Source: Pectinophora gossypiella (lineage: Eukaryota > Arthropoda > Insecta > Lepidoptera > Gelechiidae). Taken from it: DNA of 64,000 bases. The notes under the pieces were generated by a model. The model saw only the letters and a program-made list of their open reading frames with translations, had not been told where the DNA came from and did not search any database. Below, piece by piece: positions 46,501 through 58,719 of the stretch. Location: positions 10,664,001 to 10,728,000 of the forward strand of contig NC_065407.1 in NCBI RefSeq assembly GCF_024362695.1, written 5' to 3'. Position 1 is the first letter of the stretch. Each line of letters begins with the position of its first letter. Both the position numbers and the translations under genes were made by a program.

Positions 46501-49000
46501 TCCACTTGATTTACTATCGGAACAACAATCCCATATCTCTATTACAATAAATTGTTCCTGCTTTCTCGAAACTACAATGGTATTTCTCGCTATAAAATTA
46601 TAAAATGGTTCGGTGGGCGTTATGACACCGTCCATAATGTTATTACGGAGAATTCTCGTCTGCAAAGGACACGGGACGAGTTAAATTCAATCCGACATTC
46701 CTTACTCCGATTTTCTATTGAATCTCTTTGCAATAAATATATCTTTACAAGAAGTCTAGCTCGGTGCAATAGAAAGATATTTACAGTTCCATTCAATTTT
46801 ATTGCAGTGATTAATGTCTCTCTACTTTTACAGTCTGCGATGTAAATCGCCCACTTTGCAACGTACAGTGTAGTTTACGACACCTCAATTGATCATTAAC
46901 GTTATACGACTAAATTATGAGCAAATAACTCATCTGAGCAATCTCTAGATCCTTCCTTATCGCAATATTCAGATCGAATCTTACAAGAACGTCGCGGGCA
47001 AAGCATTTTATATTGTAAATTAAAGTCTTTCAATATAGTGATTACTTATTCAAATGAACCACGTTTAAGTTGGTCCTTATAAAGAACTTCCCAAAGTGAA
47101 TTTGGCCGCGTCTCGGCGTAAATTCACTTCGTGCCTCCTCGATCGACGTCACTCGAGAGACACAAAACAAAGTTCTGCCACTGAGGCTTTAAATTCCCTA
47201 ATGTTTGTCAAAACATACTTAAACCTGTCAGGAGGCGCTTAAATCAATTTATTATACAGGTACTCTCAGAGACACTTCGGCAACGAGCATGTTTACCCAC
47301 ATGTATGTATGTAAATCTCGCATTCGTTGCTTCTTCAAAAACCCGTATGGAAAACTCTAAGCCTCTTTTATATTCTTATTCCTTATCCTTGTGGGATAAT
47401 TCAAGCCCATAGGACTGGTTTTTACATAATTTTACTGCGACCCTTTCTATTGGAAGTACATTTTTGCAGAATCACTTTTTTCGTGCGAATTTTTATCGGC
47501 CACACAGGAGCGGACGCGCTAAATTAGTAAACATTCAATAAATCACGACTGCGTAATACAATTTCGCCGATCGTAAATAAAATTTTGAGCAAAGGGTAAC
47601 GAGTTTTAAAAACAAACATTTTAGAGAACAAAAAGGGTAACGCGTGCACGCCTGTCGTGTTTGTCGTGAACAATGTAGAGTCGTAAGTGATGTGGGGTAA
47701 TTGTTTGACATGCAAAGCACTGAGATCAACCGGCGCTCGGTGCCGGGGGACGGCACTATCACTGATTCACACACTCAAACATAACTCTACCTAACTATAC
47801 CACACGCTATACAACTTTAGATTATTTGCATCAGAGGCATATACCTTCCTGGTTACATTTCGTTATGACATACTTAGCTGAACTCAATTCTCTCTAGTAT
47901 TCTTCTGTCTTCAAATATGCTGCTGTTTCCGGTGTTATAATACTAATTCATTTTACAATCGACGCAAGAATTAATAACGCACGTGACACAATTTCGGAGT
48001 ATTAGCCATAATGGAGATTCAAAGCTGCCGACGCTTGATATGATATATAGATCCTACCGTTAATTTTAAAACTGTTGACTCCGCCTCCTACACTTTACGA
48101 TTACGTGGAAAATATCCAATTAGTTTAGTATTCATAGAAGTATAATTTTCGGTTCGTTATATTTCGAGAACAAACGTGCCTCCAGATTTTATTGGAGTGA
48201 TAAAAAGTTCTTGTATTTTATGTCTGACAAAGATAGTGAGATAGTGAAATGACATTCAAATATCCAGTGTGAACAGGGTGTTATCAGCGGACGTAACTCA
48301 GAGCCGACCCGACCCTCATCCTCCGATAATCATATCGATTAGATATTTCTCCTTCCCTATCTCAGTTCCAATTATTTGCAGATATACCTTGACATTCCTT
48401 TATTGACGTCGCTAAGAAGATTACGGAAGCTGAACTTGAACAGATTATTTTGCTTTTAATGAAATTCCTATCTAAATGATCAGGTTAACATTCTTATAAA
48501 GCAATAAGTACTTACTATATAACAAATTTAAACTATTCGTCAAAAGCTATCTAATTATGTTCATAATTTTAAACAAGATTTCATAGCTGTTTATGCAAAT
48601 ATACAGAACATAGCTATAGTGGAAATAATAACTATTTACAGAAGGCAAAATACAATTAGGTACTTTTCGCACAGAATACGTTACAAAATTTCTACACGTG
48701 TTCTACGATATAATATTTTTTTATATAAATAACGTTTAATCTTTACAATCTAACAAAATCTCCGATTAGCAAAAAATATTAAAGGCATTTAATGCGGCAT
48801 ATCGTAAAGGACCCTCGTATTCTTTATAAAAACAGCTGTTATTCACACTTTGCACACTGGATATTCTTCAGACACACAATGGGAAATTTAACCGCATCAC
48901 GTCATGTCGAGACGGGTGAGCTTAACGTTAGTTACGTCAGGTCTATTGCACTACAGTCCCTCGTTGGTCCGTATTTTTTGTGGCATGTCTAATAACTCCG
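43561..49000. other. Non-coding stretch upstream of the 49.1 kb promoter
   Basis: GC-rich patches at 43800-43900, 45050-45110 (GCGGCCGCGCCCGCCC) and 45420-45475. A small direct repeat CACTCGGGCA lies at about 44521-44540, and a strong hairpin at 47094-47129. Overlapping frames at 46243-46845 on both strands give no protein signature. It probably holds regulatory DNA of the gene that starts at about 49105. Confidence 0.45.
47094..47129. other. Perfect 10-base inverted repeat forming a two-part hairpin
   Basis: AAGTGAATTT (47094-47103) and AAATTCACTT (47120-47129) are exact reverse complements. Inside, GCCG (47105-47108) pairs with CGGC (47114-47117), leaving a five-base loop. At 36 bases it is too short for a microRNA precursor and has no T-run to be a terminator. 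It could be a dimeric protein-binding site. Confidence 0.6.
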
Positions 49001-49104
49001 CGAGCTTTCGATGGCACCTCAGGCGCGGGCGCAAAAAAACCGACAAAAGCTCATGTGTAAGCTCTAGGCAGGGGTCGCGGTCGGTCGGTGGAGCCGGCGC
49101 CGGC

Positions 49105-49136
49105 AGTAAGCCGCGCGCACGCAACGGAATAGGTCG
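49105..49136 (+). promoter_or_regulatory. TATA-less core promoter: CAGT initiator plus downstream promoter element
   Basis: GCAGTA has the initiator core CAGT with A at 49105 (the preferred T at -2 and pyrimidine at +4 are missing). GGTCG at 49132-49136 fits the downstream element RGWYV and begins exactly at +28. The promoter sits in a GC/CpG-rich stretch (49015-49150) and has no TATA box 30 bases upstream. The coding exon with splice donor 440 bases downstream on the same strand supports it. Confidence 0.45.
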
Positions 49137-49417
49137 CATTCGAGCACCGCGCTTTCATACACTTGAATTCATGTGACGAAAATATAAACTAAATAAATCT
49201 TTTCAGAAATCTACTTAAATATAAAAAAGTAAAAGTGTTCCATTTAAAAATGAGAAATATTATTAATAAAAACGTTTGAACACTACTAGTGTTTATTTAA
49301 ACGTACGTGATGCCAACGAACGTAAATAAGATTGTGTAAACGATGTAAGTGATAAAGACGTTCAAGTGAGATGTTGGGTGCGAGCGAACAGTAGTGCAGT
49401 GGACTGGTACAACCAAG

Positions 49418-49545
49418 ATGACGATGAAATCGCTGAAGTACAGCGAGCGGGAGGAGATGATGGAGGGGTTCAGCCCAGTACCGCCCCCGCTCCCCCGCCG
49501 CCAGCCCGTCCGCAATATCTACGCAGAACCCTTCGTAGACCCTAG
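49418..49545 (+). CDS. N-terminal coding exon, proline/arginine-rich, protein unknown
   Basis: The ATG at 49418 has A at -3 and a second in-frame ATG follows at 49424. The 42 complete codons use mainly G/C third positions, unlike the AT-rich flanks. The peptide begins MTMKSLKYSEREEMM, continues with a PVPPPLPRR motif (residues 23-31, a class of sequence that SH3 domains bind) and ends ...NIYAEPFVDP. It has no signal peptide or membrane segment, so this end of the protein is probably cytoplasmic. The exon ends two bases into codon 43 (phase 2) at an ideal GTAAGT donor. I do not recognise the gene. A long first intron and a proline-rich intracellular start are common in large signalling, adhesion or cytoskeletal proteins, but that is no identification. 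Confidence 0.6.
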
Positions 49546-52500
49546 GTAAGTACCACCGACAACCGCTCTACTAACACCAGGTAAGTCCATACCCTTACTA
49601 ACCTCAACACAATCCTACCGGAGATCATAACTGGAAAATATTAAAACATTTTCTATTGCTATTTTTACAAAACATTCAAAACTCAAATGACATGAACTTA
49701 AAGATCAAAGGCGCGAGTGAGATTAGGGCGCAGTTGCTATAAATTTTGTAAAACGTGTAAACATCACAGACACTAAAGAGTATCTGCCAATGAGATCTCT
49801 TTCAAAGAAGCAGCCTACCGTTATCACTGCCTTTAACGTGGGTGCTAGTTATCATACTACATTAATGGATGAACTAAGACTTATATCCCGAACTCTACAC
49901 AGAGGTCTGATAAAAGGTTATCTCATGTCTATTAAATTTATATCCGACAAATGTCTCTGATAAGAACCATTAGTAAGTATGAAGACGTCTAATACTTATG
50001 ATTAAGGATATTGTAAAGAAGAAAGCCATTACTCTATTGTAGGAACAAATATTAAAACATTCATCTGGCGGTGAGATGAAACAAGTAATGGCTAAGCCGT
50101 CGCCGCACATAAATAACGAACCTTTGATAAAGCCGACTACAAGAAAAGCTCGCCGCGGAACAAACGTAAATGACCATTCGGAAAACATATCAAACGCCGC
50201 GACAGCGTTTAAAACTTTACGATGGTTCCGTATTCCGGTCACAACATGTTAACTATTAGTTCATACATAATAACATGCCATAATCTTCTATCTTCAAATC
50301 GATTACAATACTGATTCGATACGTTTCTAAAATATTAAAACAAAATAAAATAAGGAAATCTACAAAGCAAACACATTATTTCTTGTTGAAATCGAGTAAG
50401 TATTAAGCAAGTATTTGCAGACAAACAATGCCAAGCCGGAACTAATAATAAAAAGAATCCGAAAGAAATAAGGAAAATGTTCAATTCAATTGACTAGTTG
50501 AAACAGTCGGCGGCACTTGTTTACCTTCCCGACCCCAGTTCGACCCACCCCTTGTATACGCAGCCACTCTACAAAGTAATAATAAAGAGCCTGGAGCCAG
50601 AAAACATCTATTTCATTATATCGCACGACTACATAAACACGGGATGCTTGCCATCCCTGCAAACCTCTGAAGACCACCGAACATTATTAAAGTAAGGCAC
50701 TACACAAAACTAATTCTGCGGCTCTTATTCGGGGTCTCCTTAGGGGTTCCAATAAGAGTTATCACATAACCTCTGTTACAAAATTGTGCTGATTTTGAGA
50801 GTATGCAGATCCCCTCCGTGCTAATGGACGGTGGCGGTGGACTAGACAGGCCGGATGCTCCTATATGCTAGGCCATAAATCATATTTTTATACTTGGCGC
50901 ACGTTCCGCGGGCAGAGAGCGCAGTTACCGCCATCTGCGACACCCCAATCGCTGCTCAGCTTAATTTCGACAGATTCGAGGGCGAATCCCAACTATTAAT
51001 ATCGCAATATCGGTACAAAATGTTCATATCGTTATGGAAAAGGTCTGCTTGCCAAACCAAACGATATTATCTACTCTATTTTGTATTATTAAGAACACGA
51101 AGAATCTCACATTATTTTCTTATAATGGTAGATAGAACAATTGTTCCCATTTGATGAACACAAAACAGCCTATAAAAATTAATTCTTGTTGTGATATCCT
51201 AATTTATTGACACAAAATGCATAATGATAGCAATTTACCATGCCAGACCGTCGATCGATAACGGAAACATAATTTGACGCATAGCAAGCGGTGAGTAAAG
51301 AATGTAATTTCCTTTACAATGTGTTAACAGGGACCGAATACGGGGCAGACGAGTATGACGGTTAAGTGCACGCAACAATGGCGTAGATAGCATCATGTTG
51401 CCCCACGATGCTCACGCGCTACGCTTCGACAAGGAACCAATCATTATTAAGGCAACAGCCCCGAGCAAGCATTGTCTAAAGACTGCAGTACATAAATGTG
51501 CTCAGTAGACTGTTACGCAGAGACAACTAATCGCAAAAACGCCTGACACGTCTCGTAGTCTGCATGCCTGAACTAAATACATGTAAACATGCATGTTTTT
51601 ACCAGTTACCTACCAAAATGAATATAATTCACTTAGAAGACATGCAAACTTTACCCAAGTTCCAAAGTATTTTGTTCTACACGTAGGTTCCAGTAACTTC
51701 CAAGATTCATAAATCTTCAGAAATTTCTAACATCTCACAAAATTCAGATTCTATTTCTTATTTCACCCACGTTATCAAACTTTACTGTACAAGCTTTAAT
51801 GATCATAAAGTGTTGGCATCATTTTAGGGTTCCTTTGTTCGCTATTGGACCAGAAGCCCTTTCAATCTTGCATGCGTCATTCCCTCTAACAGGTATAAGT
51901 GAGGTGGTATTAAGTTTGTATTTAACTTGTTGTTTAACACGTGCATTGAAAGTTCCTTGTGTATTCAGTGCGCTTCTCGCCTACTGGTAAATCCATACCT
52001 AAGTATATCAGCTACATGCAGAATGTTTATGTTTCCAAAGATGTATACTTAGTTCACTCGTCCCCCGTTTAGGAAGTTTTATACTGACTTAATTAACGTT
52101 GAAATATAAACTTGGGCAAATGCGGCAAATGTCTGCAGAGACACGATCGGTGAACGTGTACGGGGGAAGTTTCGAACTGACAGTAAATATTTGACGATAT
52201 GCGGAGCCGGGAAGCTCAGCCGAGCAAGAAATGATTTCCATACGGCCCGGACAGCGCAAACACCGTTCACCCATCAAACTCCAACACAAACGCACAACTT
52301 AGTTAATAGCATTTAGACGATCGCTCCCGACGCAAACCGTTCCCTCCGCACGGATTCGCTTTGTTACAAAATCCAATTCAACCGACTCCACCATCTCTAT
52401 AACCAAATTGAATAGCCATAATTAATTGTTCATGTCACTCTGTTAATTAGTTTATGTATCCCAACTCTCGACGGGATAAAGATAATTCAGGGAGTTCAGC

Positions 52501-54530
52501 GAACTGTGAGTTTCTGTCAATTAAACAGATAACATTTGCAGAAAGATCATACGCGATTCTCTGTATTTCGCAGCGTTCAAAGTAAATTGCACGTGGGATC
52601 ATTATCCGCTCAGTGCTAAGTAGCTTTAAAGCTCTCCCAAGTGGAGAGGTTGCCAAGCTGAGGTTCGATGCACACATGCATTTGTTTATTCAGCTGACAC
52701 ACGCTAGCAATATTTAGTTAGAAACAAGTTGCGCACTCCTGGCTCCAGAATATTGGCAGTAGTGTGCTCCCTATTACTGAGATTGCTTGCAGCGCCAACC
52801 CGCCCAACGCGCGGCGATGCGCTACTTTAGCGCCCGGAGCGATGATTTTAGTTGCCTGCCTCGTGTTCCATGTATCATGATTCTAATAGGTTCTTGAACA
52901 CTCTCGTTTCAAAATCACTTCAACATTGATTACGTAGAAACCGTGTTCAGTGAACTCGAATTGTTCAATTAATAGAATCACTTACTAAAATATTCACTCG
53001 GTGTTCGAACCCGTCTGTACCTAGTTCACTTAACGCTCAACCCTTGAACTTAGTTTTAAATCTATATTTAAAAAGTTTTACGAAGCTATTATAGAGGATA
53101 GTGATCGATTGTAGAGAGGCCTCAAGCGTCTTATTAACAGGGCGTGTAATTAGAGGAAACGCCCCATCAAGCTAGCAAACACAAGTTCTCCTCTTGTGCG
53201 GCCGCATGAGGGGCACCGAGTACCGCTCGCATCAAAGTTCAAACCAATCGCTGTCCATTGCAGGAAGTCCAATTATCTCCCTTTAACGTTAAAGTTTAAT
53301 GTCGACCCAATCATTTCATTAAACTGAATCTTGTTGCTTCAATCACTCATGATAGCTCGATCAAACGAACCAATCAGGAATTCAGTGACGTCACGCCACA
53401 TCTATTCGCTTTGAGCAACAAACAATAGTAACATGGTAACTGGGTCAATAAAATGCAGCGAAGTCGAGAAATGACTTTCTTGTTTCGCAATTTGAAACAA
53501 AGCTGAAGTTCTTCAAAAGAGTTCTGCACTTTGTTCTTTAAAAGTCTTTGATTTCTTACTATATACTTGATCTAACTCGAAACTCGGTTTGGGTGGAAAC
53601 TGAATGGAAACAACAATATAACTCGTTTACCTAGAAATTGAAACGTAGAACCGTCTTCGTTTCTATTAAAGGCATCCATCAATCGCACCATAACAAAGCT
53701 TATCAACAATGTATGACGACGTTGTGTTTGGGACAAAGGATAATCCACGTCCACAATTCCACTGTCACAAAGTCGGACATAAATCTTTCACGGTGACACC
53801 GATCGGCATCCAGTGCGTTCGAGTTATCGGCGCTCACATTATCTCCTGTCGCCGCCCTCCTGATTCTCCGGACTGTTTCTAAACGCAACGGTCCTATTTT
53901 CTTAACGTAATGACAGATTAAATCACGGATATTGACAGGCAGAGAAGTTTATTCTTAAAATGATATAAAATTCGTGATAAGGTACTTTATTACGGTGTAA
54001 AATAGGTATCTCAGTCGTAAATCAATACTTCTAAGCGTCGTTGCTCTATACCTGACGATGTGATCTATAGCAGCCCTACTAAGTCTCTTTATCATTCTAA
54101 GGATTACAGAGGATCCCTAATCTTTTCTACTTATCTGTCTAGGCGTTTGTAAACAAACAACTTTTCGTTTGAATAATACAGTCGGTGAGGTGAGGTTCTG
54201 AATACAATGGCGAGCCTGTAATAGTTTCCGTTTTGAATAAGAGATGCCTATTGTCTCCCTCCGATATTGATTGACTCCGTCTTAGGATGCCAGTATTCAA
54301 AATTGTTTTCCTGTGTTGTAACCAAGGTAATTCTAGTGTCAGATGTTCAACAATTCATTGCAGACAACGATTGAAATATTTAACCCTCAATATTTGACTA
54401 TGTTACTATAAATTACCCATTGTATTCTCTTGTTGAACGTAACCTATTTCCTTTCATCGTCATGAGTAGCTATTATCCCAAATCTCAGTTCATTGAACGC
54501 ATCTATGAATCATAATGAAAATCTAATATT
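49546..54530. other. Probable first intron (proximal part), no exon found
   Basis: It begins with GTAAGT at 49546. AT-rich DNA with small GC patches, for example 52795-52835. The frames at 49970-50242, 50486-50695, 50894-51154 and 52079-52677 are short and lack splice support in phase with the exon above. No delimited repeat was seen. Confidence 0.4.
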
Positions 54531-54539
54531 AGGAATGAA

Positions 54540-54660
54540 TATTTGGTGGTGGCGGCTCGGTCGCACCGCCACCGTCGCCGGTGACAACGTCAACCGCACG
54601 TCACCTCGGAGTCAGCAGCAGATATTTCTATGGCACCACCGCTCACCGCTCACGGGACGC
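54540..54660. promoter_or_regulatory. GC-rich block with strong hairpin
   Basis: GGTGGCGG (54548-54555) and CCGCCACC (54566-54573) are exact reverse complements around a ten-base loop, within a GC-rich block continuing through GTCGCCGGTGACAACGTC. The block is an isolated GC island in AT-rich presumed intron. Regulatory use is inference. Confidence 0.3.
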
Positions 54661-54669
54661 TTATCGGAA

Positions 54670-57600
54670 TAGGGTATTTTAGCCCAACCCGTTTCAAAAA
54701 TAAACAACCTGGCGTCCCGTCCGAATAAATACAAACCTCTCTTTGACACTGCCTCCTATAAATAACTGTAATGAATAGGCGGCTGGCATTCCCGCAGTAA
54801 TATGTAATGTCGACGTTTCCTCGCGTGGATTTATTTCACTCCTTATTTGAATATTTTATAATTTAGAAGGATAGGCTGCCTTGCTCCAACAATTAAATAC
54901 ACATTACTAAATAGGCAGCTGTACTGTTGCGTGTAATACATTCGGATTGCTGATGCTGTTTGAAAACGCATAAAGTTATGAAACATAAAGTCAAGTAAGG
55001 GATAGCTAGTAGGTATAATGCACGTTGAAATGATGAAATATTAATAGATATTAAAATGAAGCCGGCTTTGCATAATTATTCTACGCAGCAACCGGGGCGC
55101 ATAAATGCTTTAAATAAGGAAATATCGTTACACCTATACAACAACAGGTACTAAATAGATGTACGTAGGTACATGTTCACATCAGCGCCGACCAAACACG
55201 AAGAACGGTTGAGAGCCTAGACACGCAGTTCGAGTGTCCACCATAAGTAGCGGTACAATATTCACGTTGTGTGGCTTCTCAGACAGTATTGAGCAAAGTT
55301 CTGCTCCGAAGCACATATTTGGTGAGAGCTGACCAAACAGCGGACCACACAGGGTGGCTCCATTTGTCCCGGTTCTTGCTCCCCGAGAGATAACAAACGC
55401 GCAGCCGCTCTACGCTGCACTTATCTAAACACTCAGCTTGCACTATACACAAACAAAGCTGCCCCCTAACTCACTTTTTACCACGAACTATCTTTTCTTT
55501 TTACCCTTTAGGGCTTCGCGGTGCTGCGAGCTTCGCGTGCCCGCTCCGAGTGCCTTTGTTTGTGTCCGGAAATTCATGCATTTTGCCGCAACATGCAGTT
55601 AAGTGAAGATATGTACAGGAATGTCTCTTTAACCTTATTTACAGCACAGAAATATTTCGTACAAAATAAAATGGTCATTTTAAACGTGTCCGCTCGAGGC
55701 GCCATTACTTAAAGGTTAAATGACAAAAACATGACGGGGACAATTTAAAACACATTCTCCGAAATTCGAAAAAAACCTTTTAAGACAAGCACCTACCTAC
55801 CAAAAAAGGTTACGACGAAATCTTTCTAATAACAGTTTTGGTCTTGTCCAAGGTACACGTCATCGGGCGTGACTAACGAATGGCTCGCCCTACAGACCCT
55901 AAATTCTGAGTCGTAAGTATCAGTGACACGACGCCGCCGTATCTACGAAGGCTGCCGAACATTACCATAACTCTGGCTGAACCATAAACGTAATTAGAGA
56001 CACCAATAACACACCGAACACTTGAAACACATTAATCCGTTTTGATTTGGTAGGGTTGACGCTCTAAGGTGTACATACGTGCATCAAAATGATATAGCGA
56101 CGCAAGGGGTTCTGGTTCCCGATACACTACAAGTGCTCGAGTTATAAAATAATCGTAACTTTCCAGAGTGACTGTGACATGTCTTACGTGAATTACGACA
56201 CTACGGTCGCGTGGGCGATTCCGAATGAAGATCGCCGGGAAACAAATTAATGTAAATTTACTTGCTCCAACATAAGAAAATACCGTGAGCGTAGCTACTT
56301 ACGCTAAATAGTACATAATTACTGTCTATAATGACCGAATAGCGTTCCACGACGTCGTAGCCGCTGGGAAGCCAGCCTCACTTGACATCTCTAACATTGT
56401 AATTATAGAGAAACGGTAAATACTTAATTCAAATCGTGGTCATTAATATATCCTCGGTCGCTCGTTTAGAATACGCCAGAGAATATAAACGTCCCAGATG
56501 TGGCTATTGATGATATCTTTATACTAAATAGGTATTGAGAACGTATACTTTATGATGATTATTAAAGTTTTAAATAAATCGCCGTTAACCGCTTATTAAG
56601 AACAACCAAATTTGTGAATATTGATGCTGATTCGATTTATATAAGGCATTTTTATGCTTTTTCACTTCATAACACGATCATATCCAAAATCATTGACATA
56701 ACTATTAACAGAGAGCCTTTTCTCAAAATTAATAGCTCTACATTTGACCCGCGTTAAAAATATTGACTATAAACGTCGTTAGATTAACGGCAAATCGTTT
56801 TTGTAATCCAATGGTGTAATATATTACGTTTTCTGCTTGCTTACGTAAGTGTTTAATGAGTTTATTATTATTAGTAGCCCACACATCATAATAGGTACAC
56901 TCCCAATCTCCATAATGCGCTACTCGTAAAAACTACATTCGTAAATTATTGTTATTACGTACTGCTCAAAGAACAACGTAATTTTCTTTCACCTTAAGAA
57001 AGGCCATCACCGTCACTAACCTGTTTCGCTTCTCACACAGCTAAATGCCATTTGGATCCGTTGATCATGGACGTTACAGTCATTAGACGCGTAAATATTC
57101 AATGTGCAAGTGTACAAGCTGTTCTGCAATTCAATCGGTCGACACGAGGGAAGGAATGACCCATTACCCTTATCATTTAGTGTTGCCGGTGGAGCGTGGC
57201 GCGCCACTACACGACACCTCCGGATCGTAACTCTAAAACAAACGACAAACCCATATTTCCTTTCCACTGCGTTCCGCTTCGAATCACCCTTAAATCACCT
57301 GACTTTTCGACTCACGTAAGCATGTGCTTGCACCAAATAATGACTGTTCCCTTTTGTCTTTGTTACGCTTAACTCTTTACTTCCTGCAATTTAAATACTG
57401 AGGTAAGGAGTTTCAAATAATCCCTTATAATGACTCTGAAACCTGGCATAGTGCCACTAACCGCAGGCGGATCGTAAAACCCATTAAATGCGCAACAGTG
57501 ACATTTTGATTTACAAAAATGTAGCAAGTAATAAATTGTTGGTTGTTCAAATGGCACGATGTAATTCCGAAATCGAAACCAACCGTGGTTAATTGATAAA

Positions 57601-58560
57601 ATATTACTCGTGGAATTGTCCTTTAATAAATTTCACGGCCCATGAGCTGAATATGGGCAAAAAATGCAGATGAGTGAGAATGTCAATCGAGTTGAATTTA
57701 AAAAGGGGTCCTGCGGATTCGCCGGGCATGTGTAATGTAGTGCAACGAGTGACTCGCGCCCCTCATCTCAGCGGTTTTCTGGGCTAATGTGAAAATCTTG
57801 CTCTCCGCGTCGGAGCGCTCTCCATCTTCACTCTTAGTGAGATATATATTAGGTCGAAAACGGCGGCCAGATTGCGACATTACCTAAATGTGAGCTCCAA
57901 TCAGTCTCCCTCGTTCTGAATATGTCGCCGTAGCACGCCATTTTGTCAACCGCTTAATATTTATAGCTTTGTACTTAACTACTCGTGTTGTTCTTGCTTT
58001 ACTGCATTTTTATTATAATGCCACTTCCATTCTGAATACCGACGTTATTTGATATGGACTTTAAAATTTTATTACTTTCTATCCTATTATTTATCCGTCT
58101 CCTTATTTGTTGTACAAGCAGTGTGGAGCAGTATATTGCACAATCTATAGTCCAATGATATAGTATTGGACTACCTACTCAATCAGTTAAGCTAAGCTGG
58201 CGCGTTGATCAATCTAACGCGAATGCCCTTATCGATCGCTTTGAACTCGCAAGCTATTTGTCTTTCATTAGGCTCAGATCGAGGAAATCCAGTAATGGAT
58301 CCTCATTTGTATCTGCGACTGTATAAATAATGGCGTCAAGAGATCCGCACCATTCACAGCCGCCTAAAACAAACATAATTAGAGAGATATTGTCAATCTC
58401 TGTTAGGGTAGTGACGTTACTCTATTAGTGTCGATTTCTCCTGCAAACACAAATGCATGTACATTTTGTCTTATACTAAGCTTCTCATATTTCAAAGCAA
58501 TGTTTTTAAAATTCACATTTTATATTCATGCTGAAATATATCATATTCCAATGTTCATCC
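54670..58560. other. Presumed intronic DNA, no exon found
   Basis: AT-rich with scattered GC-richer patches at 55080-55100, 55930-55950, 57180-57215 and 57720-57760. A hairpin lies at 58148-58173. The frames are short and unsupported. Confidence 0.4.
58148..58173. other. Nine-base inverted repeat with eight-base loop
   Basis: TAGTCCAAT (58148-58156) and ATTGGACTA (58165-58173) are exact reverse complements; the loop is GATATAGT. The repeat contains CCAAT in both arms, so it may be a symmetrical CCAAT-type protein site and need not be a transposon end. Confidence 0.55.
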
Positions 58561-58608
58561 GTGCCGCGGACTATAAAGTAATACCATAATACATCAAAAG
58601 TTTTCCAG

Positions 58609-58712
58609 CGCGGGTCGGAGCCGGTCCGGCGTCCATATTTCGAAAGTTGCTTATGAAAAGGTAGTAGTTGGAGTGTTCCCGTGCCGTCTCATCCTGCACT
58701 CGCTATTCACAG
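58609..58712 (+). other. Weak candidate exon (104 bases)
   Basis: GTTTTCCAG (ending 58608) could be an acceptor and CACAG|GTATGT at 58713 is a good donor. One of three frames (from 58610) is open throughout and reads ...VAYEKVVVGVFPC...; the others contain stops. A TATAAAG at 58572-58578 also fits a TATA promoter with a non-coding first exon starting near 58603. The evidence is thin. Confidence 0.2.
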
Positions 58713-58719
58713 GTATGTT

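Larger units (their letters stand above)
49105..49545 (+). other. Predicted first exon of an unidentified gene
   Basis: The exon would contain about 313 bases of 5' UTR followed by the coding segment at 49418-49545, and would end at CCTAG|GTAAGT. A second full GTAAGT donor lies at 49581 (CACCAG|GTAAGT). If that were used, the TAA inside the first donor (49547-49549) would be read in frame as a stop. The intron then runs past the right edge of the window, at least 14 kb, unless one of the weak downstream exon candidates is real. Confidence 0.5.

Noticed and set aside
46243..46845. Cluster of overlapping frames in several phases
   Set aside because: Frames on both strands and in all phases cannot all be coding, and none shows a motif.
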